Of a stretch of DNA of 64,000 nt, positions 1-9,166 are shown piece after piece (position 1 is the first letter of the stretch; each line of letters starts with the position of its first letter). The position numbers and the translations under genes are program-made. Origin of the DNA: Ruminococcus sp. GTDB taxonomy: Bacteria > Bacillota > Clostridia > Oscillospirales > Ruminococcaceae. The notes under the pieces were generated by a model. The model saw nothing but the letters and a program-made list of their open reading frames with translations. It made no database searches and was not told the DNA's origin. Location: assembly GCA_017529875.1 (NCBI GenBank), contig JAFXNC010000008.1, positions 62,001 through 126,000 on the forward strand, given 5' to 3'.

Positions 1-2
1 AC

Positions 3-827
3 GCATATGACAGCAGCTGCTGGGAAATTAAAAAAGTTAGCAATACAAAGGAGCTTAGTGCGCAGTATCTAAGTCTCAGCTCATCTGAAAGCATGACGGC
101 TAATAACTCCGGCGTTTTTTTCTACCGTCCTGACAGCGAAGCGCCTTTTGCATCTACATGGATTGGAGAGCTTATTGAAGACAACGATGACGCTTATAAA
201 TTGACAGATAAAAGCAGCATCACCTACAAGGAAGCAGTTAAAATAGCCGAGGAAGCTTTCAAGCCCTTTAATGAAGTCATCGATAAAGGCAAAGCATTTG
301 TTCCGACGGTAAGCTACAACGAAGGTCGGGCGATGATCAGGGTGGATTATCAACAGCAGTTTCACGGCCTTTTAAAATGCTGGGCAAATTCCGCAAATAC
401 TCAGTATTCAAGCGAAAAAACTGACGGACTGGGAGTAAGGTCTGCCGCTGGCGATATAACAAAGAGCGTATATATCTATTCCTCGGCTGACAAGGGTTAC
501 TATATCCGTGTTTTGGGTACTTCAATGGAGCTAAAGGATATCCAAAAATACGATCGGCTGATCACGCTGCAATCAGCTCTTGAATATCTCGATACCAATT
601 TAGCTCCTAATATGGATATGATACTTAAGAGCGCAAATCTAAGATACCTGCTCACCACCGAGGTCGGAGAAAAAGATGCTGACGGTTCCTATGTTGCAAT
701 GTTCAAGACAGCTATCCCCGTCTGGGAAATAATACTCTATAACCGTGGGGAGCTTCAGGACTATGCCTACGTGCTGAACGTTCTGAACGGTGAGTATTCG
801 CTGGTGAAACTGAAACCGAACAATTAA
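3..827 (+). CDS. Lipoprotein-family protein, 5'-truncated by window edge
   Basis: The frame is open from the first bases of the window, so the protein is cut at its N-terminus; the first internal ATG is at 93 but has no ribosome binding site and should not be taken as the start. About 274 residues are visible. The C-terminus (VWEIILYNRGE... then a VLNGEY motif) matches the pattern 'aromatic-rich strand, then N-A-x-TGE' that ends the other lipoproteins in this cluster, so it is inferred to be the first visible paralogue. The signal peptide and lipobox would lie upstream. It stops 15 bases before the next paralogue starts, consistent with one operon. Function unknown. Confidence 0.75.
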   Translation, partial: AYDSSCWEIKKVSNTKELSAQYLSLSSSESMTANNSGVFFYRPDSEAPFASTWIGELIEDNDDAYKLTDKSSITYKEAVKIAEEAFKPFNEVIDKGKAFVPTVSYNEGRAMIRVDYQQQFHGLLKCWANSANTQYSSEKTDGLGVRSAAGDITKSVYIYSSADKGYYIRVLGTSMELKDIQKYDRLITLQSALEYLDTNLAPNMDMILKSANLRYLLTTEVGEKDADGSYVAMFKTAIPVWEIILYNRGELQDYAYVLNVLNGEYSLVKLKPNN

Positions 828-842
828 AGAAAGGTGAGAAAT

Positions 843-2042
843 ATGAACATAAGAAAGCTAACAGCCCTGCTGTGCGCGGCGGTGATGATGCTGGCAGGCT
901 GTGCCGAGCCCGACAGCTCATCAGATACCCGGAAGTACGAGTTCAAGCCCTGCACCGAGGTGCTTGCAGAGAAAGACCTCCCGGAGGACGTCTACGGCAA
1001 CCTCATCCTCCCCGCCGGGAGCATCACCAATAGTGCGGAGGCTGTGTATACCTTTGAGGCTGACTGGGGGGATGCAGTCCTCACCGAGAAGCACAGGGAG
1101 ACCCTTGCACAGGTGTTAAGCGATTTTACCGGCAAGAGCGTTGATAAAAAAGAGCTTGCCCGGGACGGAAGCTACGGCTACAGATACTCCGACGACGAGG
1201 TCGCAGGGTTCATCGTTTCCACAGGGAGCTTCGGTGTGTCAAGGACAGACAGCGGTACGGCGGTACTGAACAACTACGCCGGGACAGAGCGGGTAATACA
1301 CCTTGACCGGGGCGAGAATACCGGTATTTCCTACCCGGTGAACGGCGTCAGCTGCTCCGTTGATGATGCTGTGGCTGATTCGGAGGCCTATCTCCAAAGG
1401 CTGGGAATAGAGAAATACTTATCCCCCGGAGAGAGGCTTTCCCCCAAGTGTGTCTCGGTGATAAAGACCTACGGCAGCGTCCCCCGGGAGGACGAAGAGG
1501 TCATCCCCGACACTCAGCCCACCTACTGCTACAGGATATACTACTCGATACTAAAGGACGGCATCCCCTACACCGAGACCGGCGGCATCCCCTCCGAGGA
1601 CGGCAAGGGCTTCCCATACAGCAGCTTCTTCTCTACTGTCATCACCGAAAAGGGAAAGGTCGGTGCTGTGGAGTTTCAGGCCTACATTACCGCCGGGGAG
1701 AAAACTCAGTACAACGGGGAGCTGCTGAGCTGCAAGGGCGCTCTTGACAGGCTCTCGGATTATCTTGCGGAATACAAGGAGTACCAGGTCCCGGAGGTGG
1801 GGGCGGTCTACTGCGCCATAGCCCGGGAGGGTGACGGAAAGCTCAGTTACCGCCCTATGTGGCGGGTGATACTGGAGGAATACCCCGAGGATGCAAATAT
1901 ACAGCTCCTCGTGAACGCCGCCTACATAGATATGATAAACGGAGATATTTACGTCTTTGACGACTCAAAGGCTCAGATGACCGGCACGGATAAGTCGGTC
2001 ACGGGCCCGGCTCAGAATCTGACCCGGAAGGTGATACCATGA
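843..2042 (+). CDS. Paralogous cluster lipoprotein A
   Basis: A 399-residue predicted lipoprotein. The start is taken as ATG 843 rather than the GTG at 834 because AAAGGTG lies just upstream and the resulting N-terminus is a clean type II signal peptide (MNIRKLTALLCAAVMMLAGC) with the lipobox Cys at residue 20. The mature part has no motif I recognise; it is acidic and Tyr-rich, ending in a VNAAYIDMINGDIYVF segment shared in pattern with the neighbours. Its stop overlaps the start of the ABC permease at 2039 by an ATGA, indicating translational coupling. It probably sits on the outer face of the membrane beside the transporter; its substrate or role is not known. Confidence 0.85.
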   Translation: MNIRKLTALLCAAVMMLAGCAEPDSSSDTRKYEFKPCTEVLAEKDLPEDVYGNLILPAGSITNSAEAVYTFEADWGDAVLTEKHRETLAQVLSDFTGKSVDKKELARDGSYGYRYSDDEVAGFIVSTGSFGVSRTDSGTAVLNNYAGTERVIHLDRGENTGISYPVNGVSCSVDDAVADSEAYLQRLGIEKYLSPGERLSPKCVSVIKTYGSVPREDEEVIPDTQPTYCYRIYYSILKDGIPYTETGGIPSEDGKGFPYSSFFSTVITEKGKVGAVEFQAYITAGEKTQYNGELLSCKGALDRLSDYLAEYKEYQVPEVGAVYCAIAREGDGKLSYRPMWRVILEEYPEDANIQLLVNAAYIDMINGDIYVFDDSKAQMTGTDKSVTGPAQNLTRKVIP

Positions 2043-2914
2043 AATTCCTGCACACTCTGAAACAAGACCTGAACAAGACCCTGATAAACGGCGGTTTTGC
2101 GGCGGCGGCACTGATGACCTGCGTGCTGTGCTTCACGGCCTCCGCCTACCGCGACAACTCCAACGACAAAAGCTACTCGGTGTTCGAGGCCTTCTTCTCC
2201 TTTGAGCGGCGGTTCATCGAGACCAACGACGAGTTCGCCTCCATACGGCTTTTCGGAAACGGCCTCTCGGGGTACATCACCATGTTCATCCCGATCATCG
2301 TGGCGTTCCCCTTTATGGTGTCCTTCTGCGCCGAGCGAAACAACGGCCTGATGCGCTTTACGATCACGCGCTCCGGCAAGCTCAGATACTATCTGTCCAA
2401 ATTTACGGCCTCGTTCCTCTCCGGCGGACTGGCTGTGATGATAGGGCTGGCGCTCTACGGCGTGATAGTCTGGATAGCCTTCCCCTCCATCGACAGCTAC
2501 GGCCTCGACCCCGAACAGCTGAGCTGGTCGATCCCCGACGGCGTGTTCGTCTCGGTGATGCGAAACCTGCTGGCGGCCTTTATCTACGGGGCTTTTTCCA
2601 CGCTGCCGGCGTTTTTCCTCTCGTCGTTCTGCAAGAACCCCTACATCATCACCTGCCTGCCCTTCATGCTGGTCTACGTGTGGAACACGGCGATCAACAA
2701 GCTTATGATGAAGGCCTTCGAGACCGGGGATTTTGAGATATATGAAAAGCTCTCCCCCTTCACCCCCGACTCCCCCCGGCAGCTGGCGTATATCAGCTTT
2801 TCCGGGATCACAGAGGCGCAGAAGAAAATGCTGATCTTCAACGGCGCGTATCTTTTTGTGCTGCTCATCGGGTTCATAGTCATTATGAACCTGCGGACGG
2901 ATAAGGGAAATTGA
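2039..2914 (+). CDS. ABC-2 type transporter permease 1
   Basis: A 291-residue polytopic membrane protein with about six hydrophobic segments (roughly residues 17-38, 78-97, 120-150, 180-200, 205-225 and 265-287). The layout fits the permeases of ABC-2 type exporters used for peptides, bacteriocins or antibiotics. It starts inside the stop of lipoprotein A (ATGA). Fifteen bases after its stop a second permease begins, and a dedicated ATPase lies at 8517; the three are inferred to form one exporter. The permeases are separated from the ATPase by four lipoprotein genes, an unusual arrangement. Substrate unknown. Confidence 0.8.
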   Translation: MKFLHTLKQDLNKTLINGGFAAAALMTCVLCFTASAYRDNSNDKSYSVFEAFFSFERRFIETNDEFASIRLFGNGLSGYITMFIPIIVAFPFMVSFCAERNNGLMRFTITRSGKLRYYLSKFTASFLSGGLAVMIGLALYGVIVWIAFPSIDSYGLDPEQLSWSIPDGVFVSVMRNLLAAFIYGAFSTLPAFFLSSFCKNPYIITCLPFMLVYVWNTAINKLMMKAFETGDFEIYEKLSPFTPDSPRQLAYISFSGITEAQKKMLIFNGAYLFVLLIGFIVIMNLRTDKGN

Positions 2915-2929
2915 GGAGGTGCCGCCGAT

Positions 2930-3802
2930 ATGAAAAAATTAAACTTCAAACAAGCCTTTTCCTGTGCCCGGACGGAGTTCGTCAAGTGGGTCTGCGACGC
3001 ACGAATGATGATCCTCGGGGTACTGCTGATATTCATTTACAGCTTCGCCATAGAGCCCCTTTTGAAGAACGCCGAGGAAATGGGCGAGCCGCTGAACATC
3101 CTCGAGCCCTTTATCGCCATAGCCAATTCCGGCGCCATACTGCTGATAATACCCCTGGTGTTTCTGACCCTCATCGCCGACTTCCCGAAGATCGACACCA
3201 ACACGGTGTTCTACATAATCCGGGTGGGCAGGGTCAACTGGCTGCTGGGGCAGATCATCAAGCTGGTGATGATGGCGCTGTCTTACCTTGCTTTCATATT
3301 TGCGGGTGCAGTCATCCCCATGATCGGGCGGGGTTTCTGGTACAACGGCTGGAGCAACGTAGCCACGCAGTTTGCGGTGCGCTTCCCGGAGAAGTCCGGC
3401 AACTTCGGCGTGCAGCTGCTGCCGGAAAATCTTTACAATCAGCTGACGGTTTTTTCGGCGGCGATACAGAGCTATCTGCTGGTCTTCGCCTATCTTATGA
3501 TAATCGGACTGCTGCTGCTGGCCTTCTCCCTGGTGAAGAAAAAGACCATGGGCTTTGTCCTCTGCGGCGCGGTGATCTCCCTCGGGACGGCCTTCTGTTC
3601 GATCAAAACGGTTCTGATGTGGTCGATGCCCATGGCGAACAGCATCATCTGGCTGCACTTCACCAAGTACTTCCGGCAGCCGGTGGTATCCCTCGGCTTC
3701 TCGATCGGCTACCTGTGTACATTCATCGCAGTGCTGATAGTATTCTGCGTGGCGGCTATAAAGAAATTCAACTATGACAATGTGGCGGAGATAGCGACGT
3801 GA
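2930..3802 (+). CDS. ABC-2 type transporter permease 2
   Basis: A 290-residue membrane protein, second permease of the exporter. ATG 2930 is preceded by a strong GAGGAGGT at 2913-2920. Hydrophobic segments lie near residues 25-45, 68-90, 105-132, 185-210, 215-240 and 255-280. It is the same size class as permease 1 but clearly diverged, suggesting a heterodimeric membrane domain. A long alternative frame over the same bases is a G+C-driven shadow. The downstream lipoprotein starts 14 bases after the stop, so the genes are probably cotranscribed. Confidence 0.8.
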   Translation: MKKLNFKQAFSCARTEFVKWVCDARMMILGVLLIFIYSFAIEPLLKNAEEMGEPLNILEPFIAIANSGAILLIIPLVFLTLIADFPKIDTNTVFYIIRVGRVNWLLGQIIKLVMMALSYLAFIFAGAVIPMIGRGFWYNGWSNVATQFAVRFPEKSGNFGVQLLPENLYNQLTVFSAAIQSYLLVFAYLMIIGLLLLAFSLVKKKTMGFVLCGAVISLGTAFCSIKTVLMWSMPMANSIIWLHFTKYFRQPVVSLGFSIGYLCTFIAVLIVFCVAAIKKFNYDNVAEIAT

Positions 3803-3816
3803 AAGGAGAAAACGAT

Positions 3817-4953
3817 ATGAAAGCAAAAAACTTGATATCACTGCTCTGCGCAGCAGTGATGCTAACTGCCTGCTCCGCCACGGAAAACAACCCCAACGAG
3901 CATAAGGCCGACCCCGCGCTTACCGAGCCTAAGAGCATTTCTCAGCTTTATGAGGGGTATGAGGAACTGCAGGGGAAGGACTATGAGATATTTACAATGC
4001 CGGAAAAGATATTACCGCAGGGCATTGATAAGCTCTATACCTTTACGAGAAACAAGCGGTTTACAGTTGAGCAGGAACAGAACGGAAAACGTGTGTTCAA
4101 GGCTTTCTGGGGCAAGGAGTTTGACGAGAGCAAGTGCGCGTATTCGGCGTATGATACCTATTATACCTACAACGAGGACGGCGAAGAAACCGGCAGCTTT
4201 GATAACGGAAGTTTTATTTTGCAGAAAGCCGGCTCCGGAAGAATAAAAGACGACAAGGCGATCACATATTACAGCGTCGAGCAGGAACCGGATGCAGTAA
4301 TCCAGCTTGCAGGCGGGAGTGTGAAAACATCTGAGCTTGCCGAGAAAACAAAGCAATTCATCGCTGACTGCGGAGCGGATGATCTTTACGGGGATTTTTC
4401 TGTTGAGCCGATGTGGGTAACTGTGTTTGATACAGACAAAGGAATAAATGCAAGCGTGATCTGCGCTCTGTATTACTGCGGAGTACCCACAGATACATTT
4501 ACAAATTATTTTAAAACCGGACAGAAGGACGGTCAGATGACGGACACTTACTATATCGCTCCGATGCTGACCTTGCAATTTGCAGGTCCTGATGATCTCA
4601 GAACGGCGCGTTTTTCAAGCGGTATCCGGATATACGACAAAAAAGAACTCACCTCGGCTATCACGCTGAAAGGAGCAGTATCACTGCTGGAGAAAGAGCT
4701 TGCGGAATATTCGGATTATGATTTCTTGTCAGTCAGGCTGTGCTATTGCTGTCTCTTAACAAGGCCGAACGGCGAAGAGTACGCAGATGATGAGAGCAAA
4801 ATGAAAGAGCTTAAGGAGTCACTTTTGGATATCCACGATGAATCTGTTCCGACATGGTGCTTTTATTATCTGACATTAGCAGGACAAATGGAACTGATAA
4901 AGGTCAATGCCATCACCGGCGAGATAACGATAGATAAGGAGCAAAGGTCATGA
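3817..4953 (+). CDS. Paralogous cluster lipoprotein B
   Basis: A 378-residue predicted lipoprotein. ATG 3817 is preferred over GTG 3799 because AAAGGAG lies about 9 bases upstream and the product begins MKAKNLISLLCAAVMLTAC, a signal peptide with lipobox LTAC at residues 16-19. The mature chain has no recognisable catalytic motif; it ends with KVNAITGEITI, the terminal motif shared by the cluster. Base composition is somewhat less G+C-rich than its neighbours, which may mean a different history for this copy. It overlaps the next lipoprotein by ATGA. Confidence 0.85.
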   Translation: MKAKNLISLLCAAVMLTACSATENNPNEHKADPALTEPKSISQLYEGYEELQGKDYEIFTMPEKILPQGIDKLYTFTRNKRFTVEQEQNGKRVFKAFWGKEFDESKCAYSAYDTYYTYNEDGEETGSFDNGSFILQKAGSGRIKDDKAITYYSVEQEPDAVIQLAGGSVKTSELAEKTKQFIADCGADDLYGDFSVEPMWVTVFDTDKGINASVICALYYCGVPTDTFTNYFKTGQKDGQMTDTYYIAPMLTLQFAGPDDLRTARFSSGIRIYDKKELTSAITLKGAVSLLEKELAEYSDYDFLSVRLCYCCLLTRPNGEEYADDESKMKELKESLLDIHDESVPTWCFYYLTLAGQMELIKVNAITGEITIDKEQRS

Positions 4954-6059
4954 TATTAAGAAAATCAATAGCTCTGCTCTGCGCGGCAGCCCTCCTTGCC
5001 TCCTGCGCCGACGTTCCGGAGGATGTCAAAACCTCTGCCGGGAGCAGCCCGGCGGACAGTACGGCAGCTTCTGCTGCGGAGGCTCCGGCGGGTGACAGCA
5101 CCGCCGAAAGCAGCGCCTTCGGGGAGTATGACAACATCAAATTCGCCCCGACCTTCGCGGTCTGCCCCGGTCAGCCTGAGGATATCGGCATCTATGAGGC
5201 CCAGCGCCGCACCGACCTGACTGAGCACTCGGAGGAGATATTCAAGGCCTTCTTCGGTGAGGACTTTGACAGTGCCGGGACGGTCAAAACTGAAACTGAT
5301 GTGAGCTTCGCCCATGACGGCATAGAGCTGCACGTCGTACCGAACTATATCTATTTCACCGACAGAAACGAGGCGGGCAAAAACCTCACCTATACCAACG
5401 ACGACACCCTCGAAGCGCTCTGCGAGGTCACCGACAGCTTTATGGACGAACGCCTCGCCCTCGCTGAGGGGGAGGCGACTGTGGGGGAGCTGAGCTCCCG
5501 GCTGGAGGGCTTCGTCGCCGGGCTGAAGGAGGCCGGGCTGGGCGAATACCGCCCCTTCACCCTGTCCTCGCTGACCAACGCCAAACAGGGGCGCAGCCTG
5601 CCCACCACCCTGCTCACCTACCGCAAGTACTTCAAGGGGCTGCCGGTGTTCAACCTCAATTACTGCTCCCGGACCGGCGAAGCTCCGGAGCTCAGCTATA
5701 AGCTTATCGAGAGCGATTCGGTGAGCTTTGTATCTGCGGACAGGTTTTTCTCGGGGGGCTTTTCCTCGGAGTACACCGAGGTTCGCCGGGTCGGGGAGGC
5801 TGACAGCATCCTCACTCCGGAGCAGGCCGTGGAGACCGCCAGCCGGGAGCTTGCGGCGTATCTCGATCTCACCGCCCTGCGGCTCGACCTGGTGTATGTG
5901 CCGGTCATCCCGGAGGGGGCGGCGGACAACAGCGAAGTCACCCTTACTCCCTACTGGCAGCTGGCCTTCGGCTTGCAGCCCCTGTCGGAGCACTACGCCC
6001 TGATAAACGCCCTCACCGGCAAGGTGATCTATTATGAGGAAAGGAGAGAGCAGTCATGA
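4950..6059 (+). CDS. Paralogous cluster lipoprotein C
   Basis: A 369-residue predicted lipoprotein with signal peptide MILRKSIALLCAAALLASC (lipidated Cys 19), then an Ala/Ser/Glu-rich linker to about residue 55, then a folded mature domain containing the phrase FKAFFGEDFD, related in position to FKAFWGKEFD in lipoprotein B, and the terminal INALTGKVIYYE motif. The start codon overlaps the stop of B (ATGA), and its own stop overlaps the start of D. The shared internal phrases support descent from tandem duplication. Function unknown. Confidence 0.85.
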   Translation: MILRKSIALLCAAALLASCADVPEDVKTSAGSSPADSTAASAAEAPAGDSTAESSAFGEYDNIKFAPTFAVCPGQPEDIGIYEAQRRTDLTEHSEEIFKAFFGEDFDSAGTVKTETDVSFAHDGIELHVVPNYIYFTDRNEAGKNLTYTNDDTLEALCEVTDSFMDERLALAEGEATVGELSSRLEGFVAGLKEAGLGEYRPFTLSSLTNAKQGRSLPTTLLTYRKYFKGLPVFNLNYCSRTGEAPELSYKLIESDSVSFVSADRFFSGGFSSEYTEVRRVGEADSILTPEQAVETASRELAAYLDLTALRLDLVYVPVIPEGAADNSEVTLTPYWQLAFGLQPLSEHYALINALTGKVIYYEERREQS

Positions 6060-7201
6060 GATATAGGAGGGTTATCTCGGTGATGCTTGCGGCGGTGATG
6101 CTCGCCGCCTGCGGCGCCTCCCCGGAGAGCGGCGAGGCATCCCGGGAGGACTTGGGGGAGGGCAGGGAGCGACTGAGCCTTTCGGAGATGAAAACGACTG
6201 CGGCTGAGGAATCCCGCCGGATAACCGAGAGCAGCTATGACAACATCACCGTGACACCGGGACTGAGCTTTACCGTGCCGGACAAGCTGGGGCAGTACCA
6301 GGTGAAGCCTGCCAAAAACTTCGGCGCCGACACCTGGGAGGCGTTTTTGCAGGAGTTCATCCCCGCCGGGGACTACGATCCCTCCAAGACCGCAGAATAC
6401 TCCGAGCCCTATCACACAAAAGTCTACTCGGACACGGAGAAGCATTATTTCTTCTGCCTTGCCAGTCCCGGCATCTGCAACGCAGACTATCTTGACGATC
6501 GGGCTTTCGGAAAGGTCTTCGCCTCTGACCGGAACGACAGCTGTGTACTTCACGAGCCTGTAAAAAGCGTCGGGAACAAGCCTTTCAAGCTCGAAAAGGG
6601 CACCCTCGACCTGTCGGAGTACGCGGAAAAATGCCGCAGCTTCGCGGAGCGGTTCATCCGCGTCACCGGCTTTCCCAACGGTCTCGAGCCCGGTGCGGTC
6701 TATGTTTACGACGGGGGCGACGGCACATATTCCTGCGACCTGCATCTTCGCAACAGCATTGAGGGAGTGCCGATATTCGATGTTATCCCCGTCAGCCTTG
6801 CGGAGGAAATGAGCTTTACACCTGCCAAGACCTTCGGGGCACATTGTGCGTGCGTTTACGAGGGCGAGGTGGAGTGCTTCCAGCTCGACCAGGGCTTCGA
6901 GATATGTAAGACCGACGCGGAGTACACCGAGCTTATCAGTCCCAGCCATGCGCTTGAGCTGCTCAGCGAAAAGCTGTCAGCCTATGTCAATTATGAGCTG
7001 ATAGACATGGAGCTCTGCTATATGCCGGTATGCCTGAACCCCCTCGGCGAGGACGAGACCCCGCCCGAGGACTACGAAGCGATATATCAGCTTACGCCCT
7101 ACTGGTCGTTCTGCTTTGACCTCACCCCCGGTAATGAAAAGTTCGGCTTCGTAAACTGCCAGACCGGCGAAGCGGATATGTTTGTGAGCAGGAGGGATTG
7201 A
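6056..7201 (+). CDS. Paralogous cluster lipoprotein D
   Basis: A 381-residue predicted lipoprotein starting inside the stop of C. The signal peptide is MRYRRVISVMLAAVMLAAC with Cys 19. The N-terminal linker is rich in Glu, Ser and Gly. A central segment reads YDNITVTPGLSF, matching YDNIKFAPTF in C; near the C-terminus ALELLSEKLSAYVNYEL parallels AVETASRELAAYLDLT in C; the end is VNCQTGEADMFV. These aligned phrases are the main evidence that the cluster is one family. No enzyme motif is visible. Confidence 0.85.
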   Translation: MRYRRVISVMLAAVMLAACGASPESGEASREDLGEGRERLSLSEMKTTAAEESRRITESSYDNITVTPGLSFTVPDKLGQYQVKPAKNFGADTWEAFLQEFIPAGDYDPSKTAEYSEPYHTKVYSDTEKHYFFCLASPGICNADYLDDRAFGKVFASDRNDSCVLHEPVKSVGNKPFKLEKGTLDLSEYAEKCRSFAERFIRVTGFPNGLEPGAVYVYDGGDGTYSCDLHLRNSIEGVPIFDVIPVSLAEEMSFTPAKTFGAHCACVYEGEVECFQLDQGFEICKTDAEYTELISPSHALELLSEKLSAYVNYELIDMELCYMPVCLNPLGEDETPPEDYEAIYQLTPYWSFCFDLTPGNEKFGFVNCQTGEADMFVSRRD

Positions 7202-7205
7202 TGAT

Positions 7206-8501
7206 ATGAAAGCAAGAAAAATAACAACTCTGCTCTGCGCGGCAGTGATGCTCGCCGCCTGCGAGGATGTCCCGGAGAATTTGCAGTCGCGGGACAGCGA
7301 GCTTAACAACACAGAACAGGCCGAGCTAACGCTGCAAAAGGGGGATCTCGACACGATACGCAGCTGTCTTGCGGCGGATGCCTCCAAAAAATACGGAACT
7401 ATCACCGTCAAGCACGCCTCGGCGGGAACTGCGGCTGAAATGCCTGTGTACAAGGTCGAAGTCGGCGGCGGGGACTATACGGTGAAGGAGCTTGCACAGT
7501 ATCTCTACGGCGATAAATACGACCTTGAGGATCAGTCAAAATACGATATCCGCCCCTGGGATTTCAACGGCGCCGAGCCCCAAAAGAACACGGACAAGTA
7601 CACCCCGGAGATAGATTATATCCCCTTTGCGATCTACTATCAGGTGGATACCTGTACTCCGTCGGAGGATGATGCCACCCGTTCGGTGCATATCTTCTCC
7701 AACGGCACCTGCTGGGGAGCGCAGGCGGGGCTCTATGAATACGGAAATGATTACGACGCGCCCTGGCTGGGTACAGTTAAGGCGCACTACTGCCCCGAAT
7801 ATGAGGATATCTCGGCGGTGTCATATAGGATGTACGACGGCACCGAATGGCCTCTTGCGGACGCGGTGAAGTTCACCGAGGACTTCTGGAACGGAGAGCT
7901 TTCCAAAAACGACCCGCAGAAATTCCGCTACAAGGTATGGAGGGCGGAGGTGATTGACCTGCCCACCAATGACAATTACGGCTATCTGTTCATGATGTCC
8001 TGCGAGGACGAGTCCGGGAACCGCTATGACTGCGACTGCTACGACAACTTTGCGCTTATGGATAAACGGGTATATGAGGGCAAGCGTTTCTTTATAGCTC
8101 AGAATCAATGGCAGCTCAGTCTCAAAAAGGACGAGATAACAAGATTTGATAAGGCGTTTTCATTCAAGAAGACCGATACAGTGAGCGCCGGTAAGGAACT
8201 GCTGACCCTCGGCGGTGCTATGACTGTTTTGCAGAATGAGCTGGCGGAGTTTATCGACTATGACTTCGAGACCGCAGAGCTTTGCTATTTGGTCACCTGC
8301 GACAAATACCCCGACAAGGACTACGGCGGCGTGCTGAAATACAGTCCCTATTACTGCACGAAATTCTGCGAGACCGTCATCAGACCCTACTGGTGCTTCC
8401 GCACCACAAACGGCTTTATCGACAACTGGAACACCACCGAGAATTACTACGTTGACGCCGTCACCGGCGAGATGATACATATAAAGTTGGGAGCGGAATG
8501 A
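7206..8501 (+). CDS. Paralogous cluster lipoprotein E
   Basis: A 431-residue predicted lipoprotein, the longest of the cluster, with signal peptide MKARKITTLLCAAVMLAAC (Cys 19). The mature domain is rich in Tyr, Asp and Cys (for example YDCDCYDNF near residue 280), so disulfides or metal binding are possible. The C-terminal part keeps the family pattern GAMTVLQNELAEFIDYDFETAEL-type helix followed by a YWCF strand and YYVDAVTGEMIHI. It begins 4 bases after the stop of D and ends 15 bases before the ABC ATPase. Function unknown. Confidence 0.85.
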   Translation: MKARKITTLLCAAVMLAACEDVPENLQSRDSELNNTEQAELTLQKGDLDTIRSCLAADASKKYGTITVKHASAGTAAEMPVYKVEVGGGDYTVKELAQYLYGDKYDLEDQSKYDIRPWDFNGAEPQKNTDKYTPEIDYIPFAIYYQVDTCTPSEDDATRSVHIFSNGTCWGAQAGLYEYGNDYDAPWLGTVKAHYCPEYEDISAVSYRMYDGTEWPLADAVKFTEDFWNGELSKNDPQKFRYKVWRAEVIDLPTNDNYGYLFMMSCEDESGNRYDCDCYDNFALMDKRVYEGKRFFIAQNQWQLSLKKDEITRFDKAFSFKKTDTVSAGKELLTLGGAMTVLQNELAEFIDYDFETAELCYLVTCDKYPDKDYGGVLKYSPYYCTKFCETVIRPYWCFRTTNGFIDNWNTTENYYVDAVTGEMIHIKLGAE

Positions 8502-8516
8502 TAAGGAGGTAAAACT

Positions 8517-9155
8517 ATGAACATCATCGAAGTAAAAGACCTTGACCTAACCCTCGGCAAGACACAGATCCTCAAAAACATCAGCGTGAGCTTTGAGGAG
8601 GGGAAGATACACGGCCTTATCGGGCGCAACGGTTCGGGGAAGACCATGCTGATGAAATGCATCTGCGGGTTCATCAAGCCCACCCGCGGCGAGGTGATCG
8701 TGGACGGCAGGCGCGTGGGGAAGGAGGTTGACTTTCCCAAGGATATGGGTATAATAATAGAGACGCCGGGTTTCATCCCCTACTACTCCGGATATAAAAA
8801 TCTGAAACTGCTTGCCGGCCTCAATCACAAGATCGGCAAAGAGGAAGTCCGGGAGAGTATGCGCATGGTGGGGCTTGACCCCGACCTGCGGCGGCACGTT
8901 AGAAAGTACAGCCTCGGTATGCGCCAGCGCCTGGGGCTCGCACAGGCGATCATGGAAGACCCGAAAATACTCATCCTCGACGAGCCCTTCAACGGCCTTG
9001 ACAAAGAAGGCGTGGCCGAAATGCGCGAGTATCTTCTCGGCTACAAGGAGCAGGGCAAGACCATCCTGATCTGCTCCCACTCTGCCGAAGATATATCCGT
9101 CCTCTGCGAGACGGTGCATGAGATGGACAAGGGGATCATTGAGAGGGTGCAGTGA
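8517..9155 (+). CDS. ABC transporter ATP-binding protein
   Basis: A 212-residue ABC ATPase, compact for the family. Walker A is GRNGSGKT (36-43), Walker B ILILDEP (151-157) and the H-loop His is near 188. The signature is YSLGMRQR (131-138), the form common in peptide and bacteriocin export or immunity ATPases rather than canonical LSGGQ. It is the likely energiser for the two permeases at 2039 and 2930. GGAGGT precedes the start by about 7 bases. It overlaps the annotation space of the next lipoprotein by a GTG codon only if that gene's earlier start were used. Confidence 0.92.
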   Translation: MNIIEVKDLDLTLGKTQILKNISVSFEEGKIHGLIGRNGSGKTMLMKCICGFIKPTRGEVIVDGRRVGKEVDFPKDMGIIIETPGFIPYYSGYKNLKLLAGLNHKIGKEEVRESMRMVGLDPDLRRHVRKYSLGMRQRLGLAQAIMEDPKILILDEPFNGLDKEGVAEMREYLLGYKEQGKTILICSHSAEDISVLCETVHEMDKGIIERVQ

Positions 9156-9166
9156 GGCAGGAAGAT

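Noticed and set aside
2911..3777. 288-codon plus-strand frame overlapping the second permease
   Set aside because: Low-complexity Arg/Asp/Gly-rich product; the overlapping frame encodes a clear membrane protein with a strong ribosome binding site.
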